Assembly (NCBI GenBank): GCA_903914955.1
Contig: CAIWRB010000363.1
Location: forward strand, 1-47,306
Length of the DNA stretch: 47,306 nt
Origin: an uncultured Chloroflexota bacterium
GTDB lineage: Bacteria > Chloroflexota > Anaerolineae > Anaerolineales > Villigracilaceae
Reading direction: 5' to 3'
In this document: piece after piece, positions 25,342 through 34,023 of the stretch
Layout: every line of letters begins with the position of its first letter
Numbering within the stretch: the first letter of the stretch is position 1
Position numbers and translations under genes: made by a program
The notes under the pieces: model-generated
What the model was told of the DNA's origin: nothing
Database searches by the model: none
The model's input: only the letters and a program-made list of their open reading frames with translations

Positions 25342-26517
25342 CTATGCTTCAATTTTTTGTAAACCAGCTCGCGCGATTTCTAAGATTTCCATCAGCGGGT
25401 GGATCAACGCCAGTGCGTACAGCGCGAAGCCGATCCCATATAAAACACCTCTTGCTGGAACGATGAAGATGCTCGCCCACACAAACAGACTCCCCGCTGT
25501 TGCCGCAGAAAGGCTTGCCCAATTACCGCCAAGCTGTGATGTCTCATCCTTTAGGAAAAAACGCCGCGCAATGTATGGAATCAGGGCTATTCCATATTGA
25601 AGTACCCATCCATAAATTAAAGCCTGAGGCGCAGTTGTTTCGATCGGCCCACTTTTAAAGATCCCCATCATAATAAATGGCGCCATCATGATCGGTAGGA
25701 TGATCCATATGTAGGATGAAACCAAATGCCACGCGCCTGCGCTGTTCAATCTGCCGCTTTCTTTGAAGGCCTTGATCATTAAAACTACAAGCCACAAAGT
25801 GGATGAAACATGCATGAGCAAACCTAAAATGGTGGGAGGTTTACTGCCACCGAGCCAAGGGGCCAGTACGAGGCTGAATGCGCCAAGTGTCATGCCCCAG
25901 TAAATCAGTGAAATATTTTTTGTTGTGCCAAGCGGACGCCCCGTAATCATTGGAACAAAATCCACAAGCAAGCCTGCGAATACCAGTGACATGAATCCCC
26001 ATGAATTGGCGTGGATGTGCGCTTCAAGAGGACTTTTGATGAACAGCGTTTCGCTCCAGTTGAGATACAAACCTGTGCCAATGATGATGCCAACCAACAG
26101 GTAGAACATTCCTGTAATATAAAACTTGAGACTTTCGGGTGCGTCACCGCCGCGTACATTCCATAATTGAATGAGGAGCATCGTGGCAGAGATGAAAATC
26201 AATGTGCCGCCTGCAAAGATCATTGGGTGATTCATGCCTCCGAAGCCAGCCACAAGGGCAACCAAGCCCACATTGAGTGTCAACCAGATATCCCAGCGCA
26301 TTGCGGGACGCGGCTTTTTGGAAAGCGATGCGACCAGCAATGGCAGTAACCCGAAGATGACCTGCGAGAGAATTCCGAGTGTGACGAAATGGACGCGCAC
26401 CCAGCGTAATGCAGGGAATGCGCTAACAAGATTTATGCTTACCAATGAAGCATCTGCCGCGGCGAGTATTGCCACGAAAGTGAATATCAAAGTTGTGAGT
26501 AAATATGGAATCGGCAT
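25342..26517 (-). CDS. Heme-copper oxidase subunit I-like / NnrS-like membrane protein
   Basis: About 391 residues with eleven or twelve hydrophobic helices. Histidines fall within or at the edges of helices: H43 (RVHFVTLG), H97 (MNHPM), H167 and H169 (EAHIHANSWGF), H236 (LLMHVSST) and H264 (WHLVSSY). This pattern resembles cbb3-type cytochrome oxidase subunit I and related heme-containing membrane proteins such as NnrS. No catalytic subunit II or III is nearby, so it may be a stand-alone heme protein rather than a full oxidase. The frame is open to TTG 26541, but ATG 26517, one base after the cupin stop, is the likely start. It belongs to the Crp-cupin-DUF1858 unit. Confidence 0.72.
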   Translation of the reverse strand: MPIPYLLTTLIFTFVAILAAADASLVSINLVSAFPALRWVRVHFVTLGILSQVIFGLLPLLVASLSKKPRPAMRWDIWLTLNVGLVALVAGFGGMNHPMIFAGGTLIFISATMLLIQLWNVRGGDAPESLKFYITGMFYLLVGIIIGTGLYLNWSETLFIKSPLEAHIHANSWGFMSLVFAGLLVDFVPMITGRPLGTTKNISLIYWGMTLGAFSLVLAPWLGGSKPPTILGLLMHVSSTLWLVVLMIKAFKESGRLNSAGAWHLVSSYIWIILPIMMAPFIMMGIFKSGPIETTAPQALIYGWVLQYGIALIPYIARRFFLKDETSQLGGNWASLSAATAGSLFVWASIFIVPARGVLYGIGFALYALALIHPLMEILEIARAGLQKIEA

Positions 26518-26518
26518 T

Positions 26519-26842
26519 TTATTGTTCGCCTTTTGAACCAAGGAAAATCACGCGCGTTTTTGCGTTCATGCCGCGTTTCACACCGCTCGACACCACAATG
26601 GTTACGCTTGGTTTGATCTCAAAGACTTCATCACCAACCGTCATCAAGCCAGTTCCTTCGAGAAAATGATACATTGCTGATTCACCAGGGTGGACCGGAA
26701 TTTGTCCGCCCGCTTCCAGACCAACTACCAGTGCTTTGAACTTCGGCGTGTCAATTAGAAATTGCGGCTTCGGGCCTTCTGATGAAAAGATAGCCTTTGC
26801 TTTTGTATCTGAAAAATAGATTTGAGAAGTTGTGTCAGACAT
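26519..26842 (-). CDS. Cupin domain protein
   Basis: A 107-residue single-domain cupin. VVGLEAGGQIPVHPGESAMYHFLEGTG carries motif 1 with the metal-type residues H and E, and later EVFEIKPSVTIVVSSGVKRGMNA is motif 2, where the usual metal histidine appears to be missing. Metal binding may therefore be partial. No enzyme activity can be assigned. It lies between the Crp/Fnr gene and the heme-copper-like gene; the next start follows its stop by one base, so they are co-translated. Confidence 0.82.
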   Translation of the reverse strand: MSDTTSQIYFSDTKAKAIFSSEGPKPQFLIDTPKFKALVVGLEAGGQIPVHPGESAMYHFLEGTGLMTVGDEVFEIKPSVTIVVSSGVKRGMNAKTRVIFLGSKGEQ

Positions 26843-26892
26843 TGTGTCTCCTTTTTGACTATGTCTAACTTTATCCCTTTTCCTGTTTCGTG

Positions 26893-26914
26893 CCCCGACT
26901 TTTGTCGGGTTTTT
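26893..26914 (+). terminator. Hairpin with U-tract, plus orientation
   Basis: CCCGAC (26894-26899) and GTCGGG (26904-26909) with loop TTTT, followed by TTTTT on the plus strand. The flanking genes are both on the minus strand, where no U-tract follows, so its role is unclear. It might block antisense transcription entering the crp gene. Confidence 0.4.
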
Positions 26915-26925
26915 ACCCCCAGTTA

Positions 26926-27609
26926 TTATTTGCCCTGAATCATTGCCTGTTGCTTTAATTGCTCGCGATCTAAAATGCGGAAGTGATGCTTGTTCATTTC
27001 AATGATTCCAGCCTTTGTTAATTCGCGAATGACGCGGCTTAGCACATCCGGCACAGTTCCGAGCCGCGAAGCCATTTCTGTTGGGGTTGCCCAGCTGCCG
27101 CGTTCGATTAAATCTCCTTCGGCCTGTTCGAGCAGAAGTTTTGCAAATCTGGCTTTCACGGATTTCAAGGAAAGATCTGCAGCCAGCGAGATCAGATCAA
27201 TGAATTTATCCGCCATGCTTTCTATGATCTGTAATGCCATTTTCGGATTTTCCAGCAATACCTCTTCGATTGACTGGCGCGGGATTAGCCATACTCCGGA
27301 TTCTTCCAAGGCAACTGCCGTGGCGGGATTTGGACGTTTTGCCAGAACTCCCACTTCATTGAATATTTCGCCCGCGCTAATATGTCTCAAGACCTGTTCG
27401 CGTCCATCTGGAGAAGCTTTCAAAACCTTGAGCAAGCCATATTGCAAGTAATATAGATTGGATTCGGAATCACCCTCCCAAAATACCACAGCATCAGCGG
27501 CAAAGACTTTCCAGCGCGCGCCACTTGCGATCTTTCCCAGAGTTTCGTCATCGAGTCCGCGCAGATATTCAACGGCTTGCAGTCGCTTGAGCAGGATGTT
27601 GTTTGGCAT
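26926..27609 (-). CDS. Crp/Fnr family transcriptional regulator
   Basis: A 227-residue regulator. Residues 20-120 form the cyclic-nucleotide-type sensor domain (FWEGDSESNLYYLQYGLLKVLK, GREQVLRHISAGEIFNEVGVL). A dimer helix precedes the winged helix (TPTEMASRLGTVPDVLSRVIRELTKAGII), with recognition helix SRVIREL. There are no N-terminal cysteines, so it is not an Fe-S FNR; a heme/NO-sensing Dnr-like or nucleotide-sensing role is possible. It precedes the cupin, heme-copper-like and DUF1858 genes and probably controls them. The 228-base region upstream (27610-27837) shows no gene or clear FNR box. Confidence 0.9.
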   Translation of the reverse strand: MPNNILLKRLQAVEYLRGLDDETLGKIASGARWKVFAADAVVFWEGDSESNLYYLQYGLLKVLKASPDGREQVLRHISAGEIFNEVGVLAKRPNPATAVALEESGVWLIPRQSIEEVLLENPKMALQIIESMADKFIDLISLAADLSLKSVKARFAKLLLEQAEGDLIERGSWATPTEMASRLGTVPDVLSRVIRELTKAGIIEMNKHHFRILDREQLKQQAMIQGK

Positions 27610-27837
27610 AAGGTTATTCTACACTACCCCGCGAATATGACATTCTTGCGACAGCTCTTTGGATCAGATTGTTGGGGTGTCAGCTTTGGCAGAGGCGGGT
27701 AAATGGCGGGATGATAAACTTCCCTGTCCAATTTCGTGGAAGTCTGCTTGCGCAAATTCATGTAATTGGCATGAAAGTCTTCCATGCGCTGCTGGAATAC
27801 TTCAGCGTAAGTGTTGATAACAAGAATATAAAGTTAT

Positions 27838-28995
27838 CTACGGCGTGGGAGGAATTAATCCAAATGTTGGCGCGCAGACAATATCATAATATTCCAACTC
27901 AGTGGCTTTGTTTTGCTCGGCATATGCAGCGGCATCCTTACCCATTACTCGGATGGTATCCAATTGTGCCAACACTTGCGTCGGCCAATATCGCGGAAGG
28001 GTCAGGCGTGGATCATTCGCAGGCCCTTCAGGAATAAAAGCTGGGCGCCCCGCATCTGGCGCATCTGAGAGCGGAATCCAGTTGAACATGATCGGTCCAC
28101 GCGGATTGATGGTGAATCCCACGCGATAACCAACTTCCCTTGCGACTTGTACTCCGCGCGGAGTGAATCCGCCACCAGGCCAGATGTAGGCAATGGGAGT
28201 TTTCTGGAAATACTTTTGTAAATTATCAATTGAACCTTGAAGTTCGCTGTGAATGAACTCCTCGGTTGAGTTGGGGCTAATGTTGATATTATGAATCACG
28301 CCATGAGCCTGATAGTCTACCCAGCCTTCGTTGGAAAGATTAACGTTTTCCTGCAGGAATTGATCTTCTCCGCCAAAGGCGCTGATCCAGCCGTTGATCA
28401 CAGGCCAGCCCCATTGTTCATAATAGGGACGGAAATGTTCGAAGGCTTGGGCGGTATGGCGGTCATCATAAGTGAGCACCACCGAACGTTGTGGAATGTG
28501 CGCATTGCTATCTAAAAATTCTGCGAGCTGAGTTGCGTTTATGGCTTCAAATCCCAATTCCTTGAGGCTGCCCATTAACTTGTTGAAATCTTTAACAGTA
28601 ATGTCATTGGCATCCAGGGAACTGGAATCTTTATTAATGCCGTGGAACATGATCACCATTACGATCGTGCCGGGTGCAGCGTTGTTCGGATCCCATTTGG
28701 ATTTAAGATACTGACACGAATCCTGGATGTACGTATGCGGTACATCCAGAGGGTTCAATACTGTTGTTGTAAAAGCGGGCGGTAATGCCGGCGGCGTGCG
28801 TTGAACGGTTGCGGTAGGAATGGGAGTTTCAGTTGGTGCAAGTGTAGCGGTTGAAACATTGATCTGAGCGAAGGCAGTTTCAATCGCTGCGGTCATTACG
28901 ATCCGCGGATCAGCGGTAGGAGCTGCAGGCTGGCAGGATGCCAATAATCCAGCAAGCAAGCTAAAGGTTAAGAAAAGATGCGAGGTTTTCATCAT
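27838..28995 (-). CDS. Lipoprotein polysaccharide deacetylase (NodB-like)
   Basis: A 385-residue secreted lipoprotein. The signal peptide ends in the lipobox LLASC, with C21 as the lipidated residue, followed by a Thr/Pro-rich linker to about residue 80. The NodB-type domain has VVLTYDDRHT (motif 1, two Asp), AHGVIHN (motif 2, HxxxH) and IAYIWPGGGFTPRG (motif 3, altered from the usual RxPYG). It is expected to remove acetyl groups from cell-wall or capsule glycans at the outer face; the variant motif 3 suggests an atypical substrate. It is followed by no clear terminator. Confidence 0.85.
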   Translation of the reverse strand: MMKTSHLFLTFSLLAGLLASCQPAAPTADPRIVMTAAIETAFAQINVSTATLAPTETPIPTATVQRTPPALPPAFTTTVLNPLDVPHTYIQDSCQYLKSKWDPNNAAPGTIVMVIMFHGINKDSSSLDANDITVKDFNKLMGSLKELGFEAINATQLAEFLDSNAHIPQRSVVLTYDDRHTAQAFEHFRPYYEQWGWPVINGWISAFGGEDQFLQENVNLSNEGWVDYQAHGVIHNINISPNSTEEFIHSELQGSIDNLQKYFQKTPIAYIWPGGGFTPRGVQVAREVGYRVGFTINPRGPIMFNWIPLSDAPDAGRPAFIPEGPANDPRLTLPRYWPTQVLAQLDTIRVMGKDAAAYAEQNKATELEYYDIVCAPTFGLIPPTP

Positions 28996-29011
28996 GTGTG
29001 AATTCTACCTG

Positions 29012-29045
29012 AAAAAAAGAGACGTCTGCATAAGCAAACGTCTCT
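29012..29045 (-). terminator. Intrinsic terminator after inositol-phosphate synthase
   Basis: AGAGACGT (29018-29025) pairs with ACGTCTCT (29038-29045), with inner TGC/GCA pairing, followed on the minus strand by seven T residues. Confidence 0.9.
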
Positions 29046-29071
29046 CTAATCCCTAATTCCTTTTTTCTAAT

Positions 29072-30157
29072 TTATTCGTCACTTTTGCCTGAGATGAAAT
29101 CCTCCACCTTGTCGCGGCAGATATCATCGCGGAATTGCTTGGGCGGGGTCTTGAAGAAATAAGAAGATGGCCCAACGATCGGCCCCGCGAGTTCGCGGTC
29201 AAGTGCGATCTTGGCACAGCGCACCGCGTCGATCATCACACCCGCCGAATTGGGACTGTCCCACACTTCCAGTTTTAATTCCACATTGAGCGGAACGTTG
29301 CCGAAGGTGGTGCCTTCCATGCGGATGTAGCACCACTTGCGGTCGGTCAGCCATGGGACATGGTCACTCGGCCCAACGTGGACATTATCCTTGCCCATGT
29401 CGTAGGGCACCATGCTGGTAACGGCGTTGGTCTTGGAAATTTTCTTGCTTTCCAATCGTTCGCGTTCGAGCATGTTGAGGAAGTCTGTGTTGCCGCCAAA
29501 GTTGAGTTGATAGGTGCGGTCGATCTTCACGCCTCTATCCACGAATAGGCTGGTCAACACACGATGAACAATCGTCGCCCCGACCTGACTCTTAATGTCA
29601 TCGCCAAGAATGGGCAGGCCTGCATCGCGGAAACGCTTCCCCCAATATTCAGAAGATGCGATGAATACAGGAATGGCATTCACGAATGCGCAGCCCGCTT
29701 CAAGCGCCTGCTCGACGTACCATTTAGTTGCCATTTCAGAACCAACTGGCAGGAAGTTGATGATCACATCCGTTTTGGTATCTTTCAACAGTTTGACTAT
29801 ATCCGCTGTGGGGCCGGGCGCTTTTGTGATGATCTCGCTCAAATATTTTCCGAGACCATCATGTGTCATACCGCGCACAACTGGAACATTGAGATTGGGG
29901 ACATCTGCGAACTTGAAGGTGTTGTTTGGTTCGGCAAAGATGGCTTCGGATAGGTCCTTGCCAACTTTGTTGACATTTACATCAATGCCAATGGTGAACT
30001 CAATATCGCCGACGTGATACTCGCCAAGTTGTGTGTGCATGATGCCGGGGATGGCTTCATCCTCTTTGGCGTTTTTGTAAAACTGTACACCTTGCACAAG
30101 CGACGACGCGCAATTTCCAACGCCAATAATGGCGACACGTACTTTTTTATTTGCCAT
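29072..30157 (-). CDS. ino1: Inositol-3-phosphate synthase
   Basis: About 361 residues of the myo-inositol-1-phosphate synthase family, converting glucose 6-phosphate to L-myo-inositol 1-phosphate with NAD. Visible are the Rossmann motif [52 protein letters not shown] and [11 protein letters not shown], all prokaryotic/archaeal Ino1 landmarks. The frame is open to 30187, but ATG 30157 has a GGAGAG ribosome site and homologous [12 protein letters not shown] start. The product feeds phosphatidylinositol-type lipids or inositol solutes. It has its own strong terminator and is divergent from the histidine kinase gene. Confidence 0.94.
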   Translation of the reverse strand: MANKKVRVAIIGVGNCASSLVQGVQFYKNAKEDEAIPGIMHTQLGEYHVGDIEFTIGIDVNVNKVGKDLSEAIFAEPNNTFKFADVPNLNVPVVRGMTHDGLGKYLSEIITKAPGPTADIVKLLKDTKTDVIINFLPVGSEMATKWYVEQALEAGCAFVNAIPVFIASSEYWGKRFRDAGLPILGDDIKSQVGATIVHRVLTSLFVDRGVKIDRTYQLNFGGNTDFLNMLERERLESKKISKTNAVTSMVPYDMGKDNVHVGPSDHVPWLTDRKWCYIRMEGTTFGNVPLNVELKLEVWDSPNSAGVMIDAVRCAKIALDRELAGPIVGPSSYFFKTPPKQFRDDICRDKVEDFISGKSDE

Positions 30158-30232
30158 AATATTTCTCTCCTTGATATTTAATTGCAATTTCCTTGTTTTA
30201 GGTCAACTTCCCTTTCAGATAGACCTGTGATG

Positions 30233-30238
30233 TATAAT
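30233..30238 (+). promoter_or_regulatory. Possible -10 element of the histidine kinase gene
   Basis: A consensus TATAAT lies 18 bases before the kinase ATG. The -35 region is not convincing, and the transcript would have a very short leader. Confidence 0.4.
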
Positions 30239-30255
30239 CTTACTATAGGTTATAT

Positions 30256-31518
30256 ATGGCGCTAGAGCAAACCAAAATTCTTGCACGTCTTCTGGAAGTT
30301 ACACGCGGCCTCGGCACGCTGGTGGACCTTGAAACGTACATACGGTCCATTTTTTCTGCAGCGGCTGAATTGACAGGGAGTGAGTCAGCTTTGTTAATGG
30401 AATATGATGATTCCGCACGTGAACTTTATTATAAGTTTGTGCCATGGTTCCACCGCGAGAAAATTAATTTTGTCAAAGTCCCTTTGGACGAGAGTGCAGC
30501 AGGCTGGGTATTCCTGCATAATAAGCCGCTTACGATCGATGACGTCACAAAGGATGACCGTCATTATAGCAAAATTGATGAAATGTTCGGTTTTGTCACC
30601 CACTCTCTTTTGGGAGTTCCACTTCTATTACATGGAAAACCCGTGGGCGTACTTGAAGTTATTAATAAAACCGATGGTAATTATACCGGGGATGATATCT
30701 CAATTCTCGAGGCCCTTGCCTCGCTTGCTGTGATCGCGATGCAAAATGATCTTCTGGAGGGTAACACGATTTCATCTCAAAGTGAATCGCGCGATCTCGA
30801 CCAATTAAAGAATGAATTTATCGCGATTACTTCCCACGAACTTCGTACGCCCCTTGGATTGATCCTCGGCCACGCAACTTTTTTGCGCGAACTTATTGGC
30901 GATGAATATGAAGAACAGATGGATGCCATTATTCGCAACGCTGTCAGGTTAAAAGAGATTATAGAAAGCCTTTCAAGCGTGGAAAATCACCAAACAGGGA
31001 ATGCTCGGATCCGTCAGCGAAGAGTTTCCATTGCACGGATTATCGAGGATGTATCTGCGTCCTTTCGTGATATTGCCATTCAAAAGGGCGTCGCCTTAAA
31101 TGTAGAAGTGAGTCGCGGTGATGATTTGTTCGTAGATGCAGATGACAGTAAGACTGCGATCGTCTTATCCAATCTAGTCAAAAACGCCGTCACTTTTACG
31201 AATCAAGGCGGGTATGTCATCATTCGTGGTGAAAGACATCCTGATTTTATCAAAGTGACTGTCGAAGATAATGGCGTGGGGATTCCTGCCAAAGACCTGC
31301 CGTATGTATTTGAACGCTTCTATCAAGTTGAATCACACCTCACCCGCAAGAATGGCGGCATGGGGCTTGGTCTTTCCGTTGCGAAGGTAATGATCGAGTT
31401 GCATGATGGGCAAATTTGGGCTGAGAGCACCGAAGGCATAGGGAGTACCTTCACCTTTATATTACCTCTCGAGCAGAAAAGCGCAGAAGAAGATTCTGTT
31501 CAACCATTTGCTCAATAA
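30256..31518 (+). CDS. GAF-domain sensor histidine kinase
   Basis: A 420-residue soluble sensor kinase. Residues 15-165 form a GAF domain (ESALLMEYDD, LDESAAGWVFLHNKPL, VPLLLHGKPVGVLEVINK). The HisKA helix holds FIAITSHELRTPLGLIL with the phosphorylated H194. The ATPase has the N box (LSNLVKNAVTFT), G1 (VEDNGVGIP), F box (FERFYQV) and G2 (GGMGLGLSVAK). No membrane segment is seen, so it senses a cytoplasmic signal or partner. No response regulator is adjacent; it overlaps the open frame of the next gene but not its likely start. Confidence 0.92.
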   Translation: MALEQTKILARLLEVTRGLGTLVDLETYIRSIFSAAAELTGSESALLMEYDDSARELYYKFVPWFHREKINFVKVPLDESAAGWVFLHNKPLTIDDVTKDDRHYSKIDEMFGFVTHSLLGVPLLLHGKPVGVLEVINKTDGNYTGDDISILEALASLAVIAMQNDLLEGNTISSQSESRDLDQLKNEFIAITSHELRTPLGLILGHATFLRELIGDEYEEQMDAIIRNAVRLKEIIESLSSVENHQTGNARIRQRRVSIARIIEDVSASFRDIAIQKGVALNVEVSRGDDLFVDADDSKTAIVLSNLVKNAVTFTNQGGYVIIRGERHPDFIKVTVEDNGVGIPAKDLPYVFERFYQVESHLTRKNGGMGLGLSVAKVMIELHDGQIWAESTEGIGSTFTFILPLEQKSAEEDSVQPFAQ

Positions 31519-31612
31519 AAAGGTTAGACGAAAATTGTGTCTCGTCAGATTGGTTGACGGGATTTTTGATTCTTTGATACACTCACGCTCATTAAATATT
31601 CAAGGATGTTTT

Positions 31613-32794
31613 ATGCAAAGTTCTAACATGCAGTTCGATCTAATTCGCCAATCTGCCACGGTTGCAATGGCAGATAGAATCCTCGCGCTCAAAGCCAGTG
31701 GACATAATATCATCGGTTTACAAGTGGGCGACCCCGATTTTGGGACTCCACCCGCAATTGTGGATGTTGCCCTAAAAGCCATGCAAGATGGCCTGACTCA
31801 CTATGGTCCTTCTCGCGGCTTTCTGGACCTGAGAACTTCGGTTGCTTCCAAACTGAATCGTGATGAAGGTGTTTCCTATGATCCCGCCTCCGAAATAATA
31901 ATCACACATGGCGGTATCCACGCATATTATCTTGCCATGCAATCAATCTTGAATCCGGGCGATGATGTTTTAGTTCCAGACCCATCCTGGGCGACTCATT
32001 CCAACATGGCCATCATGCTGCGCGGAAATGTGATCCGCGTGCCCGCTCCCGCCGAAAACGGATTCATCCCTCATTTTGATTCGTGGTTGAAAGCTTTTAC
32101 TCCCAAAACCCGGGCCATCGTCTTGAACTATCCATCCAACCCAACGGGCGCATATCCTACACGTGAGTATTTACAGAATTTGCAGGATTTTGCTGCAAAA
32201 CATCACCTGTGGATCGTAAGCGATGAAGTATATGGAAGTTTATATTATGAAGGGAAGCCGACCTCCGCGGCGGCGGTCACAGGTGCGAAAGAAAGAACCT
32301 TACTCGTAAATAGCTTATCCAAATCCTACGCGATGACAGGTTGGCGCGTTGGCTATCTTGCGGCACCCGCACGAGTGATCGAGAACGCGTTGAAAGCGGG
32401 ACAAAACTCCATTACCTGTGTCGCGCCTTTTATTCAGAAAGCCGCCACATTTGCATTGACTGATCCTGCGATTCAAAAAGTTACTGAAAACATGCGTACC
32501 GCATACAGTCGTCGCCGTGAATTGGTTTTGCGCCTGTCGCATGAATTGGAGAGCGACAAAGTAAAAGTGATCCCGCCGCAGGGAGCGTTTTATTTCTTCC
32601 TTGATCTTCGCGCGTTGAAAATGTCTTCCATTGAAATGTGCGAAAAAATTCTGGATGAAGTGGGCGTGGGGCTTGTCTCGGGTTCTGCGTTTGGCGAACA
32701 GGGTGAGGGATTCATCCGTATGACAATAGCAGCCTCCGACGAAGATGTCGAAGCGGGATTTAGAAAGATCGTGGCATGGGCTGAAAAGCAATAG
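31613..32794 (+). CDS. Class I/II aminotransferase (aspartate aminotransferase-like)
   Basis: About 393 residues, fold type I PLP enzyme. GLQVGDPDFGTPPAIVD, YGPSRGFLDLR, NYPSNPTGAYP, VSDEVYGSLYYEG and SLSKSYAMTGWRVGYL (PLP lysine K237) are typical of subgroup Ib aspartate/prephenate aminotransferases. The frame is open to 31508 but that part overlaps the kinase; ATG 31613 with AAGGA upstream is preferred. It precedes prephenate dehydratase, so it may supply the transamination step to phenylalanine as well as aspartate (inference). Confidence 0.88.
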   Translation: MQSSNMQFDLIRQSATVAMADRILALKASGHNIIGLQVGDPDFGTPPAIVDVALKAMQDGLTHYGPSRGFLDLRTSVASKLNRDEGVSYDPASEIIITHGGIHAYYLAMQSILNPGDDVLVPDPSWATHSNMAIMLRGNVIRVPAPAENGFIPHFDSWLKAFTPKTRAIVLNYPSNPTGAYPTREYLQNLQDFAAKHHLWIVSDEVYGSLYYEGKPTSAAAVTGAKERTLLVNSLSKSYAMTGWRVGYLAAPARVIENALKAGQNSITCVAPFIQKAATFALTDPAIQKVTENMRTAYSRRRELVLRLSHELESDKVKVIPPQGAFYFFLDLRALKMSSIEMCEKILDEVGVGLVSGSAFGEQGEGFIRMTIAASDEDVEAGFRKIVAWAEKQ

Positions 32795-32829
32795 TCGAAA
32801 ACCGAACGATCTTAGTCTTTCGACTATTG
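32789..32829 (+). repeat. 12-bp perfect inverted repeat across the aminotransferase stop
   Basis: CAATAGTCGAAA (32789-32800) is complementary to TTTCGACTATTG (32818-32829). The TAG stop is at 32792-32794 within the left arm, and the pheA ribosome site starts 11 bases after the right arm. No U-tract. Confidence 0.65.
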
Positions 32830-32850
32830 ACAAGATTTTAAGGAGAAACC

Positions 32851-33663
32851 ATGAAAGTATCATTCCAAGGTGAATCAGGCGCGTATAGTGAGCAGGCTGT
32901 ATTCAATTACTATGGAAGTGTGGAAACCCTTTCATGCGAATCCTTCGATGTGATGTTTGATTCAGTGATGGCTGGCAAAAGCGATGCGGCACTGGCTCCC
33001 ATTGAAAATTCACTGGCTGGCAGCATCCACCAGAATTATGATCTGCTTCTGCGTCATAATCTTCACATCGTGGGGGAGTACTTTCTGCGTGTACAGCATT
33101 GTTTGATCACGATGCCGGGGGTAAAAATGGAAGATATCAAAAAAGCGATCAGTCATCCGCAGGCGCTGGGACAGTGCGCCGTTTATTTGCGGACTCGGGG
33201 AATTAAATCGGAACAGGTTTACGATACAGCAGGAAGTGTGAAAATGCTCAAAGAGTCTGGTGTGCTTGATGTTGCCGCAATTGCGTCGAAGCGGGCGGCT
33301 GAGTTATACGGGATGCAAATTCTGGAGGAAGGCATTGAGGATAACCCTGAAAACTATACGCGTTTTCTTGCTATCCAACGGGAAGCAACCATCCCTGAGG
33401 GCGAAGCAAAAACTTCGATTGTTTTTACACTCAAGAATGTCCCTGGCGCATTATTCAAAGCATTGAGTGTCTTTGCATTGCGTGATATTGACTTGACAAA
33501 GATCGAATCTCGTCCTTTGCAAGGCAAGCCTTGGGAATATTTATTTTATATTGATTTCATCGGTGCCATGCACGAGGAAACGTCCAAACGTGCCCTGGAC
33601 CATTTGGGAGAATATGCGTTGATGCTGCGTGTATTGGGGTCCTATCCGCGATTTAAGAGATAA
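32851..33663 (+). CDS. pheA: Prephenate dehydratase
   Basis: A 270-residue monofunctional prephenate dehydratase, converting prephenate to phenylpyruvate. FQGESGAYSEQAV opens the PDT domain, APIENSLAGSIHQNYD and SHPQALGQC are conserved, and NYTRFLAI carries the catalytic Thr and specificity Phe. Residues from about 190 form the ACT domain (TSIVFTLKNVPGALFKALSVFALRDIDLTKIESRP), with the GALxxxL and ESRP motifs that bind phenylalanine for feedback control. The ATG has an AAGGAG ribosome site. It probably forms an operon with the aminotransferase upstream. Confidence 0.95.
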   Translation: MKVSFQGESGAYSEQAVFNYYGSVETLSCESFDVMFDSVMAGKSDAALAPIENSLAGSIHQNYDLLLRHNLHIVGEYFLRVQHCLITMPGVKMEDIKKAISHPQALGQCAVYLRTRGIKSEQVYDTAGSVKMLKESGVLDVAAIASKRAAELYGMQILEEGIEDNPENYTRFLAIQREATIPEGEAKTSIVFTLKNVPGALFKALSVFALRDIDLTKIESRPLQGKPWEYLFYIDFIGAMHEETSKRALDHLGEYALMLRVLGSYPRFKR

Positions 33664-33768
33664 GGTTTGCCTCAGCAGTTCATTTAATATTGCGGCGTGA
33701 TTTCCCTTCGTGTGTTTTGCGAGTGATATTTAAAACCTTCAGAGTGGAAAATTGCCCAGATAAAATCA

Positions 33769-33796
33769 TTGACTCATTTCATTTTTCGAGTAGAAT
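33769..33796 (+). promoter_or_regulatory. Sigma70-like promoter of the arginine operon leader
   Basis: TTGACT (33769-33774) and TAGAAT (33791-33796) are separated by 16 bases. The predicted transcript starts near 33803, a few bases before the leader ORF at 33807, which would then be nearly leaderless. Confidence 0.65.
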
Positions 33797-33806
33797 ACCG
33801 CCCATC

Positions 33807-33896
33807 ATGTTTATGCTATTTGCTCTCCCGCGTACACGTCGTCCGAAATCAACTCTCCGAGAAGGTCGGGATTTTTTTGTTTTGATTGTGCGATGA
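33807..33896 (+). CDS. Putative Arg-rich leader peptide of the argG operon
   Basis: A 29-codon ORF, ATG 33807 to TGA 33894-33896, with six arginines: R9, R11, R12, R18, R21 and R29. The run CGT-ACA-CGT-CGT is at 33831-33842. It begins just after a predicted promoter and ends 41 bases before an intrinsic terminator. Codons 17-21 contain CTCCGAGAAGG (33855-33865), the exact complement of part of the terminator. The ORF has no evident Shine-Dalgarno site and is short, so coding is inferred from the whole attenuator layout. An upstream in-frame TTG (33690) also exists but precedes the promoter. Confidence 0.5.
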   Translation: MFMLFALPRTRRPKSTLREGRDFFVLIVR

Positions 33897-33937
33897 GTAA
33901 CGCAACAGTGAGCTAATAGACAGTCACAAGTCAACCC

Positions 33938-33971
33938 AAACAGCCCTCCTTCTCGGAGGGCTGTTTTTATT
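33938..33971 (+). terminator. Intrinsic terminator/attenuator before argG
   Basis: A perfect 12-bp stem: AAACAGCCCTCC (33938-33949) with GGAGGGCTGTTT (33955-33966), loop TTCTC, running into TTTTT and further T-rich sequence. It lies 53 bases before the argG ATG and downstream of a promoter and leader ORF, so it can stop transcription before argG. Its inner part, CCTTCTCGGAG (33948-33958), can instead pair with the leader at 33855-33865. The stretch 33664-34023 holds no other gene. Confidence 0.88.
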
Positions 33972-34023
33972 TTCCCCTTTTCCTCTCCCAGAGGCAGAGG
34001 AAATCAAATACCAGGAGAAACAA

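Noticed and set aside
27669-28037. 122-codon plus-strand frame
   Set aside because: Half of it overlaps the C-terminus of the polysaccharide deacetylase antisense, with no ribosome site and no domain.
28995-29072. Inositol synthase, GT4 and PIG-L taken together as a mycothiol pathway
   Set aside because: The genes are kilobases apart on different transcripts, mshC and mshD are missing, and Chloroflexota are not known mycothiol producers.
33858-33878. A second terminator inside the arg leader (CCGA/TCGG then seven T)
   Set aside because: The stem is only four pairs, too weak to call; the T run may still help pausing.
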